This document shows positions 16,684-25,564 of a DNA stretch of 64,000 bases, piece by piece (position 1 is the first letter of the stretch; each line of letters begins with the position of its first letter). The DNA is taken from positions 9,102 to 73,101 of the forward strand of contig JBCAXE010000016.1 of assembly GCA_038534195.1 (NCBI GenBank), in the 5' to 3' direction. This DNA is from JAJFFW01 sp038534195. GTDB lineage: Bacteria > Pseudomonadota > Alphaproteobacteria > Caulobacterales > Parvularculaceae. The notes below the pieces were generated by a model. That model worked only from the letters and a program-made list of their open reading frames with translations. It did no database searches and was not told where the DNA came from. The translations under genes and the position numbers were made by a program.

Positions 16684-18077
16684 TTAAGCCTCGTGCGCCA
16701 GCGTTCCACCTGCGCTTTCACGTTTTCCGGGGCCGTCCCGCCATAAGAAGTACGCGTGGCGACGGAAGCTTCCACTGTTAGAACAGAGAATACGTCTTTT
16801 TCGATGCGCGGCTCAACCGATTGGAGTTGAGCGAGGGACAATTCATCAAGCCGCACGCCTTCTTTTTCCGCGAGCGCGACAATGGCGCCGGTCACATGAT
16901 GGGCGTCGCGGAAAGCGAAGCCGAGAACGCGCACCAGCCAATCGGCTAGGTCGGTCGCGGTTGAATAGCCCGCCATGGCCGCGGTCCGCATGGCGCTCTT
17001 GTCGATCGATAAGTCGCCCACCATGCCGGTCATCGCCGCAATCGCCAGGGCGAGATCGTCGAACGCCTGGAAGGTGGCGGCTTTGTCTTCCTGCATGTCT
17101 TTCGAGTAGGCGAGCGGCAGGCCTTTCATCATCATCAATAGGCTTGAAAACGAGGATGAGATCCGCCCGACTTTTGCGCGCACCAATTCCGCCGCATCCG
17201 GATTTTTCTTCTGCGGCATGATCGACGACCCCGTCGAAAATGCGTCTGAGAGCGTTGCAAAACCGAAATGCGCAGAGGTCCAGAAGACGATCTCCTCGGC
17301 GAGCCGGGAAAGGTGCATGGCGCAAATGGATGCGGCGCCGAGGGCTTCGAGCGCAAAGTCACGCGCGGAAACGGCGTCGAGGGAATTCGTCATCGGCCGG
17401 TCGAAGCCAAGCGCCTCGGCTGTCATGTTGCGGTCGATGGGAAATGGGGTGCCGGCGAGCGCTGCAGCGCCCAGAGGGCACTCATTGAGGCGCGCGCGCG
17501 CATCACTGAAGCGGCCGCGGTCGCGCGCGATCATTTCCACATAAGCAAGGCAATGATGGCCGAACGTGACAGGCTGCGCCGTTTGCAAATGTGTGTAGCC
17601 GGGCATCACCGTATCGGTATGGGCGCTGGCGAGATCGACAAATGCGCGCTGAAGATCGCTCAGCGCGCCGTCAATCGTATCGCATTCTGCGCGCATCCAT
17701 AGTCTGAAGTCAGTGGCGACCTGGTCATTGCGCGAGCGCCCTGTGTGCAAACGTGCGGCGGGCTCCCCCACAAGCTCTTTCAGCCGCGCTTCGATATTCA
17801 TGTGAATATCCTCAAGCGCGGGCGAAAAATTGAAGGCGCCGCTCTCGATTTCCGCAGCAATCTTGTCGAGACCTTGCTGGATCGCGGCTTCATCTTCCGG
17901 CGAGATGATCCCCTGATGCGCCAGCATCACCGCGTGCGCTTTTGAGCCGGCGATATCTTCGCGCCACAGACGTTTATCGACATCAATGGACGCGTTGATC
18001 TCCTGCATGATCGCAGCCGGTCCCGCGGCGAAGCGTCCGCCCCACATTTTATTTTTTTGATCCGAATGATCTGTCAT
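16680..18077 (-). CDS. argH: Argininosuccinate lyase
   Basis: Cleaves argininosuccinate to arginine and fumarate, the final arginine step; 465 residues. The fumarase/aspartase superfamily signature reads GSSIMPQKKNPDAAE and the start of the active site THLQTAQPVTFGH is intact, as is TGRSRNDQVATDFRLW. The ATG at 18077 has AAGG 5 nt upstream and gives MTDHSDQKNKMWGGRFAAG, the family start; a longer TTG reading to 18107 is rejected. The gene overlaps lptM by 4 bp and is divergent from the TlpA-like gene with only 31 bp between start codons. Confidence 0.96.
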   Translation of the reverse strand: MTDHSDQKNKMWGGRFAAGPAAIMQEINASIDVDKRLWREDIAGSKAHAVMLAHQGIISPEDEAAIQQGLDKIAAEIESGAFNFSPALEDIHMNIEARLKELVGEPAARLHTGRSRNDQVATDFRLWMRAECDTIDGALSDLQRAFVDLASAHTDTVMPGYTHLQTAQPVTFGHHCLAYVEMIARDRGRFSDARARLNECPLGAAALAGTPFPIDRNMTAEALGFDRPMTNSLDAVSARDFALEALGAASICAMHLSRLAEEIVFWTSAHFGFATLSDAFSTGSSIMPQKKNPDAAELVRAKVGRISSSFSSLLMMMKGLPLAYSKDMQEDKAATFQAFDDLALAIAAMTGMVGDLSIDKSAMRTAAMAGYSTATDLADWLVRVLGFAFRDAHHVTGAIVALAEKEGVRLDELSLAQLQSVEPRIEKDVFSVLTVEASVATRTSYGGTAPENVKAQVERWRTRLK

Positions 18078-18108
18078 AAGTGCCTTGTAACGAGGAAAGG
18101 ACGACAAG

Positions 18109-18735
18109 GTGAAGGCTTTTGCGACGCCGCGGCTGTGGATTTACATCTGGGGCGGGCTAGGCTCGGCATTTTTGCTTTATATTTTTGTCTCCGCTGCATC
18201 GCAGCCAGGCGGCGAGACGGTCGTCGCTGCGTGCAAGGTGTCTGTGAAAGATCGCCACCCGTCATTCCTGGTCGGCGATATGGCGGACTTCGCTTACGCC
18301 TTTCCGCCTCGGCAGGCCCCGTCCGCAGCCTTTCAAGAGGACGGCGTGTCGCGCTCGCTCGCAGATTTTCGCGGAAAAACTATTCTTGTGAATTTCTGGG
18401 CCACGTGGTGCCCGCCGTGTCTGAAGGAGCTGCCGTCTTTGAACGCGCTTCAGGGCGCGCTCGGTTCTGACAAATTCGAAGTGGTGGCTGTTGCGGCGGA
18501 CCCGAAAGGCCCGGAAGAGGCGCGGAAATATCTCGATCGGTTGAACATTAACAATTTGACACTTTATACGGACGAGCGCCTGCGTCTCGCTAGTTCCGTG
18601 GGCAGCGGAACCGTTTTGCCAGTATCCATCCTTTATTCGCCTGAAGGCGCCGAAGTCGGCCGGTTGGTGGGCGAGGCTGATTGGAGCGGCGAGGCCGCTC
18701 GCCGGCTCGTCTCAAATGCGATCGACTGCCTCTAA
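18109..18735 (+). CDS. TlpA-like thiol-disulfide oxidoreductase
   Basis: 208-residue membrane-anchored periplasmic thioredoxin of the TlpA/ResA type. N-terminal helix at about 10-28 (IWGGLGSAFLLYIFVSAASQ), then a thioredoxin domain with LVNFWATWCPPCLKELPSL (active site WCPPC) and the cis-proline in GTVLPVSI. The start is a GTG at 18109 with AAAGGA 7 nt before it. The divergent argH neighbour is a frequent arrangement in alphaproteobacteria. Likely keeps periplasmic cysteines reduced, for example in cytochrome c maturation; the partner is not shown here. Confidence 0.88.
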   Translation: MKAFATPRLWIYIWGGLGSAFLLYIFVSAASQPGGETVVAACKVSVKDRHPSFLVGDMADFAYAFPPRQAPSAAFQEDGVSRSLADFRGKTILVNFWATWCPPCLKELPSLNALQGALGSDKFEVVAVAADPKGPEEARKYLDRLNINNLTLYTDERLRLASSVGSGTVLPVSILYSPEGAEVGRLVGEADWSGEAARRLVSNAIDCL

Positions 18736-18850
18736 TTGGCGTTGTGCGCGCCTTGCTTTAGCCCTGCAATCGCTTAATTCAAGAGTTAGAGGCCATCGGG
18801 GCGTCGCACTGTGCGGCCATTGATATTTTTACATTTAGGGGAATTTCCAA

Positions 18851-20512
18851 ATGCCAATGAAATCAGTTTTTCTCGCAGGCGTTGCGGCGCTTGCGCTTGT
18901 GGGATGCGGCGGTGAAGGCGGCGATGCGGGCGCATCGACATCCAGAGCGGCGTCAAAAGCCGCCTCGCCGAAAGCCGCTTCGCCGATTGACGCCAAATTC
19001 AGCCTGAAAGATGCAGCGCCGCTCGACGTGGACGCGTTGTTCGCGCTTATGCCTGGAGCGTCCCGCCCGACTTATGCGAGCGCGGATTTCGACGACAAGC
19101 TCGGTGCGACGGTTCTTACCGATCTTCAGTTTACCGACCCAAGCGACGGTGGCGGCGTCACCATCGATCGTGTGGAGCTTTTCGGCGTTGATCCAGATGC
19201 GATGAGCCGCGTCAATGCGGCGACCGACGCGAGCGTTGATGCGCCGTTTGAAACGATCTTTGAAAAAGTGCGCCTCTATGGCGTTCAGCCGAACGGCGAA
19301 GGCGACGACGCCATTATCAATTTCGGCGCGGTGGAGATCGACAAGCTCCAATTGCGCCAGGGCGGCTATGACGACACGCAAGACAATCCGGCGCTCCTCT
19401 TCAACGCCTTTGACCTCGGCGGTCTCTACTTCAAGGATATCTCGGTCGATGCAACGGAAGAAGAAGGGCCAAAGGTTCAGGCCGCCTTGCCGGACGTCCG
19501 CATTGTGGGCGTTAGCGGCGGCAAGGTCGGCGCGATCGTCATCAATGATATGAACTATGAAATCGTTCAGACCGAAGAGACGATGCAGGCGATGACGGGC
19601 CTTCTCGGCGAGCAGGGCGCGCTCTTAATGAATAGTCCGCTGCGCAGCTTCATCGCGCCAGGAAACCAAAAGGCGTCGGTGAAGTCATTCGTCTGGAACG
19701 GCTTCGATCTGTCCGGACTGATGGCGTTCAGCCTAAAGGGTGAAGAACCGCCGTACACGGCGAAAAACCTTGTTCGCCTTGGGTCGATGGAGCTAAGAGA
19801 TGTGGAGACCTACATTAACGGCGAGCTCGCATACAAAACGGAAAAGTCGACGGTCACGGCGACGGAGTCCACATGGCTGATCCCCACAAAAGTGCGTGCG
19901 AAATCAGAAGGCGACACCTACAACTTCACAGCCTATGTGCCTGAGGGCGAGGAAGAGCTCTTGCAAATTGTTAAAGACAATGGCCTCGACAAGATCAAGG
20001 GCTCCAGCGACATGTCATGGGATTGGGACTCGGCGAAAGGCGGCGCTGCGTTCAAGACCAATATGGATATGAGCGGCTTTGCGAATTTGGCGATGGGCTT
20101 TGATCTCGACGGCCTTGAAATAGAGAAACTGGCTGAGGCGATAGGCGAAGGCGATGAGGCCGCCGTCGCAAGCATCGGCCAATTCAATGGGTTTAACCTG
20201 ACGCTCAAAGACGGAAAATTGCTCGATACGATCTTCGATATTGCTGCACTTCAAATGGGCGGCACCGGCGATGATTTGCGTCAGTCTGCGCCGGCGATGG
20301 TGCGCCTGTCCGGCGCCCAGGCGGCGGCGTTGAACCCGCGTATTCAGGGATATGTGGATGCGTTTGCCGCGTTCCTCTCTGACGGCGGCACCCTTGAGAT
20401 CAGCGCGAACCCGGATCAAGCGGTGCCGTTCGCTGATATCGCCGCCGCTGGTGAGACCGGACCGCAGACCTTGCCTGACGTGCTCGATCTGACGGTCACC
20501 CACAAAAAGTAA
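18851..20512 (+). CDS. Large lipoprotein of unknown function
   Basis: 553-residue protein with a signal peptide and lipobox (LALVGCGGEG, Cys about residue 20), a short Ala/Ser/Lys linker and then a long, mostly beta-predicted part without transmembrane helices. The body has repeated patterns such as FDLGGLYFKDISV, FDLSGLMAF and FDLDGLEIEKL, reminiscent of AsmA- or YdgA-like beta sheets, but I do not recognise a named domain. An AGGGGAA ribosome site precedes the ATG. It is alone on its transcript, with its own 115-bp upstream region and a terminator behind. Probably outer-membrane or periplasmic. Confidence 0.75.
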   Translation: MPMKSVFLAGVAALALVGCGGEGGDAGASTSRAASKAASPKAASPIDAKFSLKDAAPLDVDALFALMPGASRPTYASADFDDKLGATVLTDLQFTDPSDGGGVTIDRVELFGVDPDAMSRVNAATDASVDAPFETIFEKVRLYGVQPNGEGDDAIINFGAVEIDKLQLRQGGYDDTQDNPALLFNAFDLGGLYFKDISVDATEEEGPKVQAALPDVRIVGVSGGKVGAIVINDMNYEIVQTEETMQAMTGLLGEQGALLMNSPLRSFIAPGNQKASVKSFVWNGFDLSGLMAFSLKGEEPPYTAKNLVRLGSMELRDVETYINGELAYKTEKSTVTATESTWLIPTKVRAKSEGDTYNFTAYVPEGEEELLQIVKDNGLDKIKGSSDMSWDWDSAKGGAAFKTNMDMSGFANLAMGFDLDGLEIEKLAEAIGEGDEAAVASIGQFNGFNLTLKDGKLLDTIFDIAALQMGGTGDDLRQSAPAMVRLSGAQAAALNPRIQGYVDAFAAFLSDGGTLEISANPDQAVPFADIAAAGETGPQTLPDVLDLTVTHKK

Positions 20513-20537
20513 CGCTTCTTCCTTTATCGGAAACAAG

Positions 20538-20565
20538 ACAGCCGCTCCTTGTGGGCGGCTGTTTT
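20538..20565. terminator. Rho-independent terminator between convergent genes
   Basis: Arms ACAGCCGC(T)CC at 20538-20548 and GGGCGGCTGT at 20553-20562, one bulged T, TTGT loop, followed by TTT. Serves the 553-residue lipoprotein and possibly the convergent KAS gene. Confidence 0.8.
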
Positions 20566-20593
20566 CTGTTGGGCGGAATTTTTGCGCGGCCTA

Positions 20594-21769
20594 TTAGGCC
20601 GCGCGGCGCACCACAATTGATCCTGCGGAATATCCGGCGCCGAAGCCCGAGATGACGCCAACATCGCCGACGGCCACATCGCTGCGGTGTTTGTGGAAAG
20701 CGATGATCGAGCCCGCTGACGAGGTATTACCATATTCGTCGAGCACCACGGGCGCTTCTTCGCGTGTGGCGTCGCGGCCAAGAACCTTGCGCGCAATGAA
20801 TTCGTTCATTGAGAGGTTCGCCTGATGCAGCCATAAGCGTTTCAACGACGTGGGCGCAATATCGAGATCACGCAGGTGATCGCTGATCATGCCGCCCACA
20901 AGCGGCACCACTTCTTTGAAGACTTTGCGGCCTTCCTGTTTGAAGAGTTTGTCGGTGAACGGCGAGGCCTGATCGTCCGCCAGTTCGCCAGTCGCGCGTT
21001 CGCATCGATTTAGAAACCCGAAATTGTTCCGGATATTGTTGGAGAATTGCGTCCGCAAGCGTGTTCCGAGAATTTCATAGGCTTCGCCATCCCGGGCAAA
21101 ATCCGTCCGCTCAAGGATTACTGCGGTGGCGACGTCGCCGAAAATGAAATGACTGTCGCGGTCACGGAAGTTCAGATGGGCGGTGCAAATTTCCGGGCTA
21201 ACCACCAGAATGCGCCGGGCGCCGGCGCGGATCAGACCAAGCCCTGTTTCAATGCCGAATGCGGCCGAGGCGCAAGCGACGTTCATGTCGAATCCGAAGC
21301 CGCCGACACCGAGCGCCTCCTGAATTTCAACAGCGATCGCGGGATAGCCGCGCTGCAGGTTCGATGCGGCGCAGATCACGCCGTCAATGTCGTCTCCGGA
21401 AAGATCGGCGGCCTTCATGGCGTCGCGCGCCGCATGGACCGCCATCTCTGCGAGGATACATAATTCGTCATTGGGGCGCGCTGGCAGATCGGGGCTCATT
21501 CTCTCAATATCGAGAATGCCTGATTTGTTCATGACAAAACGCGACTTGATGCCCGACGCTTTTTCGATGAACGGGGCGGACGACGGCTGCAACGGCTCTA
21601 CGGCGCCAGCCGCGATATCGTCCTCACGGTCGGCGTTAAATTTCTCAACAAATGCGTTGAATGCTTCGACCAATTCTTCATTTGAGATCGAATAGGGCGG
21701 CGTGAAAAGGCCAGTGGCGGCGATGCGGACATCGGGGCGCTGTCCAGCGGCGGCGTCAGATGCGGACAT
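20594..21769 (-). CDS. 3-oxoacyl-ACP synthase III family protein
   Basis: Thiolase-fold condensing enzyme of 391 residues, longer than the standard FabH (about 320). The catalytic cysteine is in NVACASAAFGIETG, the histidine in LWLHQANLSMNEFI and the asparagine in DEYGNTSSAGSI, so the Cys-His-Asn triad is complete. The extra length is an insertion of about 50 residues near the N-terminus (about 30-80). Long KAS III proteins of this type are known in pseudomonads and alphaproteobacteria, where some feed beta-oxidation intermediates into fatty-acid synthesis; whether this one does is inference. It stands alone on the minus strand downstream of tag. Confidence 0.85.
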   Translation of the reverse strand: MSASDAAAGQRPDVRIAATGLFTPPYSISNEELVEAFNAFVEKFNADREDDIAAGAVEPLQPSSAPFIEKASGIKSRFVMNKSGILDIERMSPDLPARPNDELCILAEMAVHAARDAMKAADLSGDDIDGVICAASNLQRGYPAIAVEIQEALGVGGFGFDMNVACASAAFGIETGLGLIRAGARRILVVSPEICTAHLNFRDRDSHFIFGDVATAVILERTDFARDGEAYEILGTRLRTQFSNNIRNNFGFLNRCERATGELADDQASPFTDKLFKQEGRKVFKEVVPLVGGMISDHLRDLDIAPTSLKRLWLHQANLSMNEFIARKVLGRDATREEAPVVLDEYGNTSSAGSIIAFHKHRSDVAVGDVGVISGFGAGYSAGSIVVRRAA

Positions 21770-21848
21770 GACGGATACTCTCGTGCGCTTGTAATTACGG
21801 ATGAGCGATCTTGCGCCTAATCATCAGGCTTCGCAACTCTATGCGGGC

Positions 21849-22436
21849 TTAGCGCGCCAGTTTCTGCACCGCTTTGTGGCGCGGGCATCCCACCTCATGG
21901 TCATTGACCATGCCAACCGCTTGCATGAAGGCGTAAACGATAACTGGACCGCAGAATTTAAAGCCGAGGCGTTTTAACTCCTTCGCCATGGCCTCGCTTT
22001 CCCGAGACTTGACGGGGGCGTCTTTGTAGTCGCGCCATTTGTTGACGATCGGCGCGCCGTCCACAAAATCCCAAAGGAAACCTGAAAAGCCGTTGTCGCG
22101 CGCTTCCATAAGCGTGAGATAGGCTTGGGCGTTGCCAATCGCAGCGGCGATTTTGGTCTTTGAGCGCACGATGCCCGGGTCGGCGAGAAGACGTTTGACT
22201 TTCTTCGGCGTGTAGCGTGCGATTTTTTCCGGCTCAAAGCCGTTGAAGGCTTTTCGGAAGCTGTCGCGCTTATAAAGAATTGTGCGCCACGAGAGTCCAG
22301 CCTGAAACCCGTCGAGCAGGAGCTTTTCGAACAGCGCCCGATCGTCATACTCCGGCACCCCCCATTCCTCGTCATGATACTGACGATAAAGCTCATCGGT
22401 CGGGGGCGCCCACTGGCAGGAAAGCGGCTTCGCCAT
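21849..22436 (-). CDS. tag: DNA-3-methyladenine glycosylase I
   Basis: Base-excision enzyme that removes 3-methyladenine, 195 residues. Zinc-ligand positions of Tag are all present: Cys7 (in SCQWAP), His in YRQYHDEEWG, and the C-terminal His and Cys in VNDHEVGCPRH. The helix-hairpin region LFEKLLLDGFQAGLSW and the conserved FWDFVDG-like segment (GFLWDFVDGAP) also fit. Its ATG overlaps the MAPEG stop by one base (TGATG), so it is translated with that gene. Confidence 0.94.
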   Translation of the reverse strand: MAKPLSCQWAPPTDELYRQYHDEEWGVPEYDDRALFEKLLLDGFQAGLSWRTILYKRDSFRKAFNGFEPEKIARYTPKKVKRLLADPGIVRSKTKIAAAIGNAQAYLTLMEARDNGFSGFLWDFVDGAPIVNKWRDYKDAPVKSRESEAMAKELKRLGFKFCGPVIVYAFMQAVGMVNDHEVGCPRHKAVQKLAR

Positions 22437-22846
22437 CAGATATGATGAAAGAGTTTCAGGAGCCAGAAAATCAAAATCCCAATCTGCACGCCGAAAAAGC
22501 CAAAACGGACAAGCACCATGATATTGCTGGTTGAGGCGATATGGACGAGCGACTGCGCGATGCGTGCGCCGATAAACGCGTAGGCGAGACCGTCGGTAAG
22601 CGCGGTCTGATCGGTGCCGATAGCATAGAGCATGACGACGCCGGCGACGGGGAGAAACTCATAACAGTTCGCATGCGCTCGCGTCAGTCGTTGGCCGAGG
22701 CCCGGCATATCTTCGCCGGACGCGCTGAACGAATTTGCGGTGCGATTGCCGGCCATGACCGTCGCTGACCGCAAGAGGCCGAGACTGACGACAAGGATCA
22801 GCGTCCAGGATGCGAATGTGAGAAGGGCGACGGCGGTGGTTGTCAT
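22436..22846 (-). CDS. MAPEG family membrane protein
   Basis: 136-residue protein with four hydrophobic helices (about 5-25, 55-75, 80-100 and 110-130). The segment RLTRAHANCYEFLPVAGVVM carries the R-x2-N/RA-H-x-N-x-x-E pattern of MAPEG proteins (membrane-associated glutathione/eicosanoid enzymes), and bacterial members of this small type are widespread. Substrate unknown. It lies between ygfZ (35 bp upstream) and tag (1-bp overlap), suggesting a three-gene transcript. Confidence 0.82.
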   Translation of the reverse strand: MTTTAVALLTFASWTLILVVSLGLLRSATVMAGNRTANSFSASGEDMPGLGQRLTRAHANCYEFLPVAGVVMLYAIGTDQTALTDGLAYAFIGARIAQSLVHIASTSNIMVLVRFGFFGVQIGILIFWLLKLFHHI

Positions 22847-22880
22847 GGCGGTTTCTCCCGTTCTGTGTTTTTTCGGGAGA

Positions 22881-23675
22881 CTAGACGCGTTTCAGATAAT
22901 CGGGAACCTCTATCCGCACCGGGACGCCGTCGCAGAGCGGCGCGGCGCCTTGGTCAGCGGCTTTTTCCCAGCGATCAAGGCGGATGAGCGCGAGCCCCTG
23001 ATCGGCGTCCGCGTTCAGGATTTGTCCGAGCGTCGCGTCGCCCGCGGTTATGGCCTCGCCTGGCGTGAGGGATGCGCCCTCGACGCGCACCGTCCGCTTA
23101 CGCACTTCGCCTTTGCGCTTCATGCGGCTCGTCACTTCCTGACCGACAAAGCACCCTTTTTTGTAATCGACGCCGTTCAACGCGTCGTAATTAACGTCCA
23201 GGAGAAACATTTCTTCTGTCGCGTAATCGAGCCCCAGTTCCGGGGCGCCGACCGTCATACGCGCCGTTTTGTATATGGCGTCTCCATTTTCAAGTGCGGC
23301 CAAAGTTTCAGCGGATGCCGGACGCCGCGCCGGCAAATCGTCATGGCGGGGGTCGGGGTGCGCAGCTTCGTGCGCGCCAAGCGCGACACCCCAACCTTCG
23401 AGCCGTTCGATCGTCACTTTCGCACGCAGCTTGTAGAGCTTTAGGCGCTTTTCGAGCGCATCGCCGACGCTCTCGTGACAGTCGAGAATAAATCCATCCG
23501 CATCCGGCGTGAGAAAGAAGTCGAACAGGATTTTCCCCTGCGGCGTCAGCAGGGCGGAAAACAGAGCGGGATCGGTCGCCGCCACATCCTGCGTGACGAT
23601 CCCCTGCAGAAACTCGTGCGTGTCGGGGCCAGTGAGTCGAAAGACGGATCGGTCGGTGAGGGCGCATTCTCGCAT
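22881..23675 (-). CDS. ygfZ: Folate-binding protein YgfZ/IBA57-like
   Basis: GcvT-fold protein of about 264 residues that uses tetrahydrofolate in the assembly or repair of some iron-sulfur enzymes. The signature KGCFVGQEVTSR has the invariant Cys and GQE. The N-terminus, DRSVFRLTGPDTHEFLQGIV, is the usual one. The reading stays open for about 270 residues upstream, but that part is antisense to pyrC and rejected; the ATG at 23675 has no good ribosome site yet fits the family start. Divergent from pyrC by 105 bp. Confidence 0.88.
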   Translation of the reverse strand: MRECALTDRSVFRLTGPDTHEFLQGIVTQDVAATDPALFSALLTPQGKILFDFFLTPDADGFILDCHESVGDALEKRLKLYKLRAKVTIERLEGWGVALGAHEAAHPDPRHDDLPARRPASAETLAALENGDAIYKTARMTVGAPELGLDYATEEMFLLDVNYDALNGVDYKKGCFVGQEVTSRMKRKGEVRKRTVRVEGASLTPGEAITAGDATLGQILNADADQGLALIRLDRWEKAADQGAAPLCDGVPVRIEVPDYLKRV

Positions 23676-23780
23676 GGGCGTTAGGTAGGCGGTCGCTGTC
23701 GCGAAGGGAAGGGGCGGCGTTGCGCGGGCGGAAACGACAATGCTAGGGGTGGGCCCGCAATGACCTTCGGAAAACCGCGT

Positions 23781-24842
23781 ATGACGACATCTTCGATCGA
23801 CCGCCTGGAGATCCGGCGCCCGGACGATTGGCATGTCCATTTGCGCGACGGGGCGATGCTCCAAGCGGTGGCGACTTACACCGCGCGCCAGTTCGCCCGG
23901 GCGATCATCATGCCTAACCTGGCGCCGCCCGTGACCACGGTCACAGCCGCGCAAGCCTATCGCGAACGCATCCTCGCCGCGGTTGATCCAGCGCTCGAGT
24001 TTACGCCGCTGATGACCTGCTATCTGACCGACACGATCGAGGCGCAGGAAATCGAACGCGGGTTTGCGGACGGCGTCTTCACAGCGGCGAAACTCTATCC
24101 GGCGAACGCGACCACGAACTCCAGCTATGGCGTGACCGATATTAGTAATATCTATCCGGTTCTGGAGATGATGCAGCGCATCCGCATGCCGCTGCTTGTT
24201 CATGGCGAGGTGACGGATCCCGATATCGATATCTTCGATCGGGAAGCGGTTTTTATCGAGCGTATTCTGTCGAAGGTCGCCGCTGATTTCCCCGATTTGA
24301 AGATCGTCTTTGAACATATCACGACGGAAGACGCCGTGGCATTCGTCACAGGAAGCGGACCGCGCGTCGCGGCGACGATTACGCCGCATCATCTGGCCTT
24401 TAATCGCAACGCGATTTTCGAAGGCGGCATTCGTCCGCACTATTATTGTTTGCCGGTGGCGAAGCGCGAAAAACATCGACTCGCTTTACGCAAGGCCGCG
24501 ACCTCGGGGTCGGAGAAATTCTTTCTGGGTACGGACTCAGCCCCGCATGACGTGAGCGCCAAGGAGACGGCCTGCGGCTGCGCCGGCGTTTTCAATGCGC
24601 CCTTCGCCATGGAAAGTTACGCAAAGACCTTTGAGGAAGAAAATGCGCTCGATCGGCTGGAAGGTTTCGCCTCGCTTCACGGCCCCGCTTTTTACGGGTT
24701 ACCGCCCAATGACGAAAAAGTTGTCTTGAAACGCGAAGCGATAACGCCGTCGCCGACGCTTGACGCCGCGGGCGGTCATATCGTTCCATTTCACGCTGGC
24801 GAGGAATTAGCCTGGCGGTTTGTCGAGGGAAAAAGAGATTGA
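23781..24842 (+). CDS. pyrC: Dihydroorotase, class II
   Basis: Third enzyme of pyrimidine synthesis, cyclising carbamoyl-aspartate to dihydroorotate; about 353 residues. Zinc ligands in WHVHLRDGAML, the carboxylated lysine in AAKLYPANATTNSSYGV, histidines in LLVHGEVTD and EHITTEDAV, and the catalytic aspartate in LGTDSAPHDVSAKE are all present, so this is an active E. coli PyrC-like form rather than an inactive pyrC'. The ATG at 23781 aligns with E. coli PyrC; an ATG at 23760 (AGGGG upstream) would add seven residues. Confidence 0.95.
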   Translation: MTTSSIDRLEIRRPDDWHVHLRDGAMLQAVATYTARQFARAIIMPNLAPPVTTVTAAQAYRERILAAVDPALEFTPLMTCYLTDTIEAQEIERGFADGVFTAAKLYPANATTNSSYGVTDISNIYPVLEMMQRIRMPLLVHGEVTDPDIDIFDREAVFIERILSKVAADFPDLKIVFEHITTEDAVAFVTGSGPRVAATITPHHLAFNRNAIFEGGIRPHYYCLPVAKREKHRLALRKAATSGSEKFFLGTDSAPHDVSAKETACGCAGVFNAPFAMESYAKTFEEENALDRLEGFASLHGPAFYGLPPNDEKVVLKREAITPSPTLDAAGGHIVPFHAGEELAWRFVEGKRD

Positions 24843-24902
24843 TAGGGTTGCCGTGCGGTGGCCGCTGATAACGAAATAAAGGGCGGCAAAAGGAGGGGGC
24901 TT

Positions 24903-25115
24903 ATGACGCTGTTATTAAGGATCGCGTCGGTGCTGGCGCTTGTCGTCAGTCTCTTGGCGGCGCTCATCGCCGGCAGACTATTTTGGGAATTCAATTACGG
25001 CGATCAGTTCTTCCGAAACGCGTACAAAATATCCCGAAACGGACGGGCGTGTGGATGCGCGGTTACCGCTGACCCCCGCGCCAGACCGTGGGGAACGCGT
25101 CGTCGCCTTCAATAG
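24903..25115 (+). CDS. Possible small membrane protein, 3' end antisense to the next gene
   Basis: 70-codon reading starting at an ATG with a strong AAAGGAGG site. Residues 1-30 form one membrane helix (LLLRIASVLALVVSLLAALI), then WEFNYGDQFF and a Cys/Arg-rich end. The last 53 bp overlap, in antisense, the 3' end of the TIGR02301 gene, and the C-terminal text looks like out-of-frame sequence, so the original protein may have been longer or different and may be decayed. No homolog recognised. Confidence 0.35.
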   Translation: MTLLLRIASVLALVVSLLAALIAGRLFWEFNYGDQFFRNAYKISRNGRACGCAVTADPRARPWGTRRRLQ

Positions 25116-25503
25116 ATTCGTATAGCGGATCGGTTAGTGCTTTGACGATGCGTTCGCCTTCTGATGCGCGTGAGGCGGCGTAATCTTCCGCGCTTCGGCT
25201 GCAGATGTCATAGCGCTTTTGCGCCCTGCTATACCCATCATTAAAGGCGCGCACGAGCACGTCGCGTTGGCTCGCCGCGGGGTCTTCCAGCTCTACCAGC
25301 TTTTTCATGCGGTTGCGCCACGCGTCCGCTTCGCGGCGCGGCTCGCACATCCGGCGGATATGGTGCATTTCGCCGAAGATCGTCGCCAGTTTAGCGAGAT
25401 TTTCCTGGCGCGCGCGGTAGTCCTCAGGATCTTGCGCAAGCGCAGGCGTCATGGCCGACAGAACAACGGCGCAGGCGGCGAGAATGGTGGATGACGCTTT
25501 CAT
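25063..25503 (-). CDS. TIGR02301 family exported protein
   Basis: 146 residues with a Sec signal peptide (cleavage after ALAQ, about residue 24). The mature part reads LAKLATIFGEMHHIRRMCEP and DAWRNRMKKLVELED, the spacing typical of TIGR02301, a family of small alphaproteobacterial periplasmic proteins with conserved Cys residues (CEP here, ICS further on). Function unknown. It follows the NUDIX gene by 61 bp on the same strand. Confidence 0.75.
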   Translation of the reverse strand: MKASSTILAACAVVLSAMTPALAQDPEDYRARQENLAKLATIFGEMHHIRRMCEPRREADAWRNRMKKLVELEDPAASQRDVLVRAFNDGYSRAQKRYDICSRSAEDYAASRASEGERIVKALTDPLYESIEGDDAFPTVWRGGQR

Positions 25504-25564
25504 AGGGACAGATCAGACCTTCAATACGCCGATTATAAGGCGCCCTTGGGGTTGGCGCGAGCGC

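Noticed and set aside
23676..24476. 270-codon upstream extension of the ygfZ reading
   Set aside because: Lies antisense to pyrC, whose catalytic residues are complete; the YgfZ family start is at 23675.
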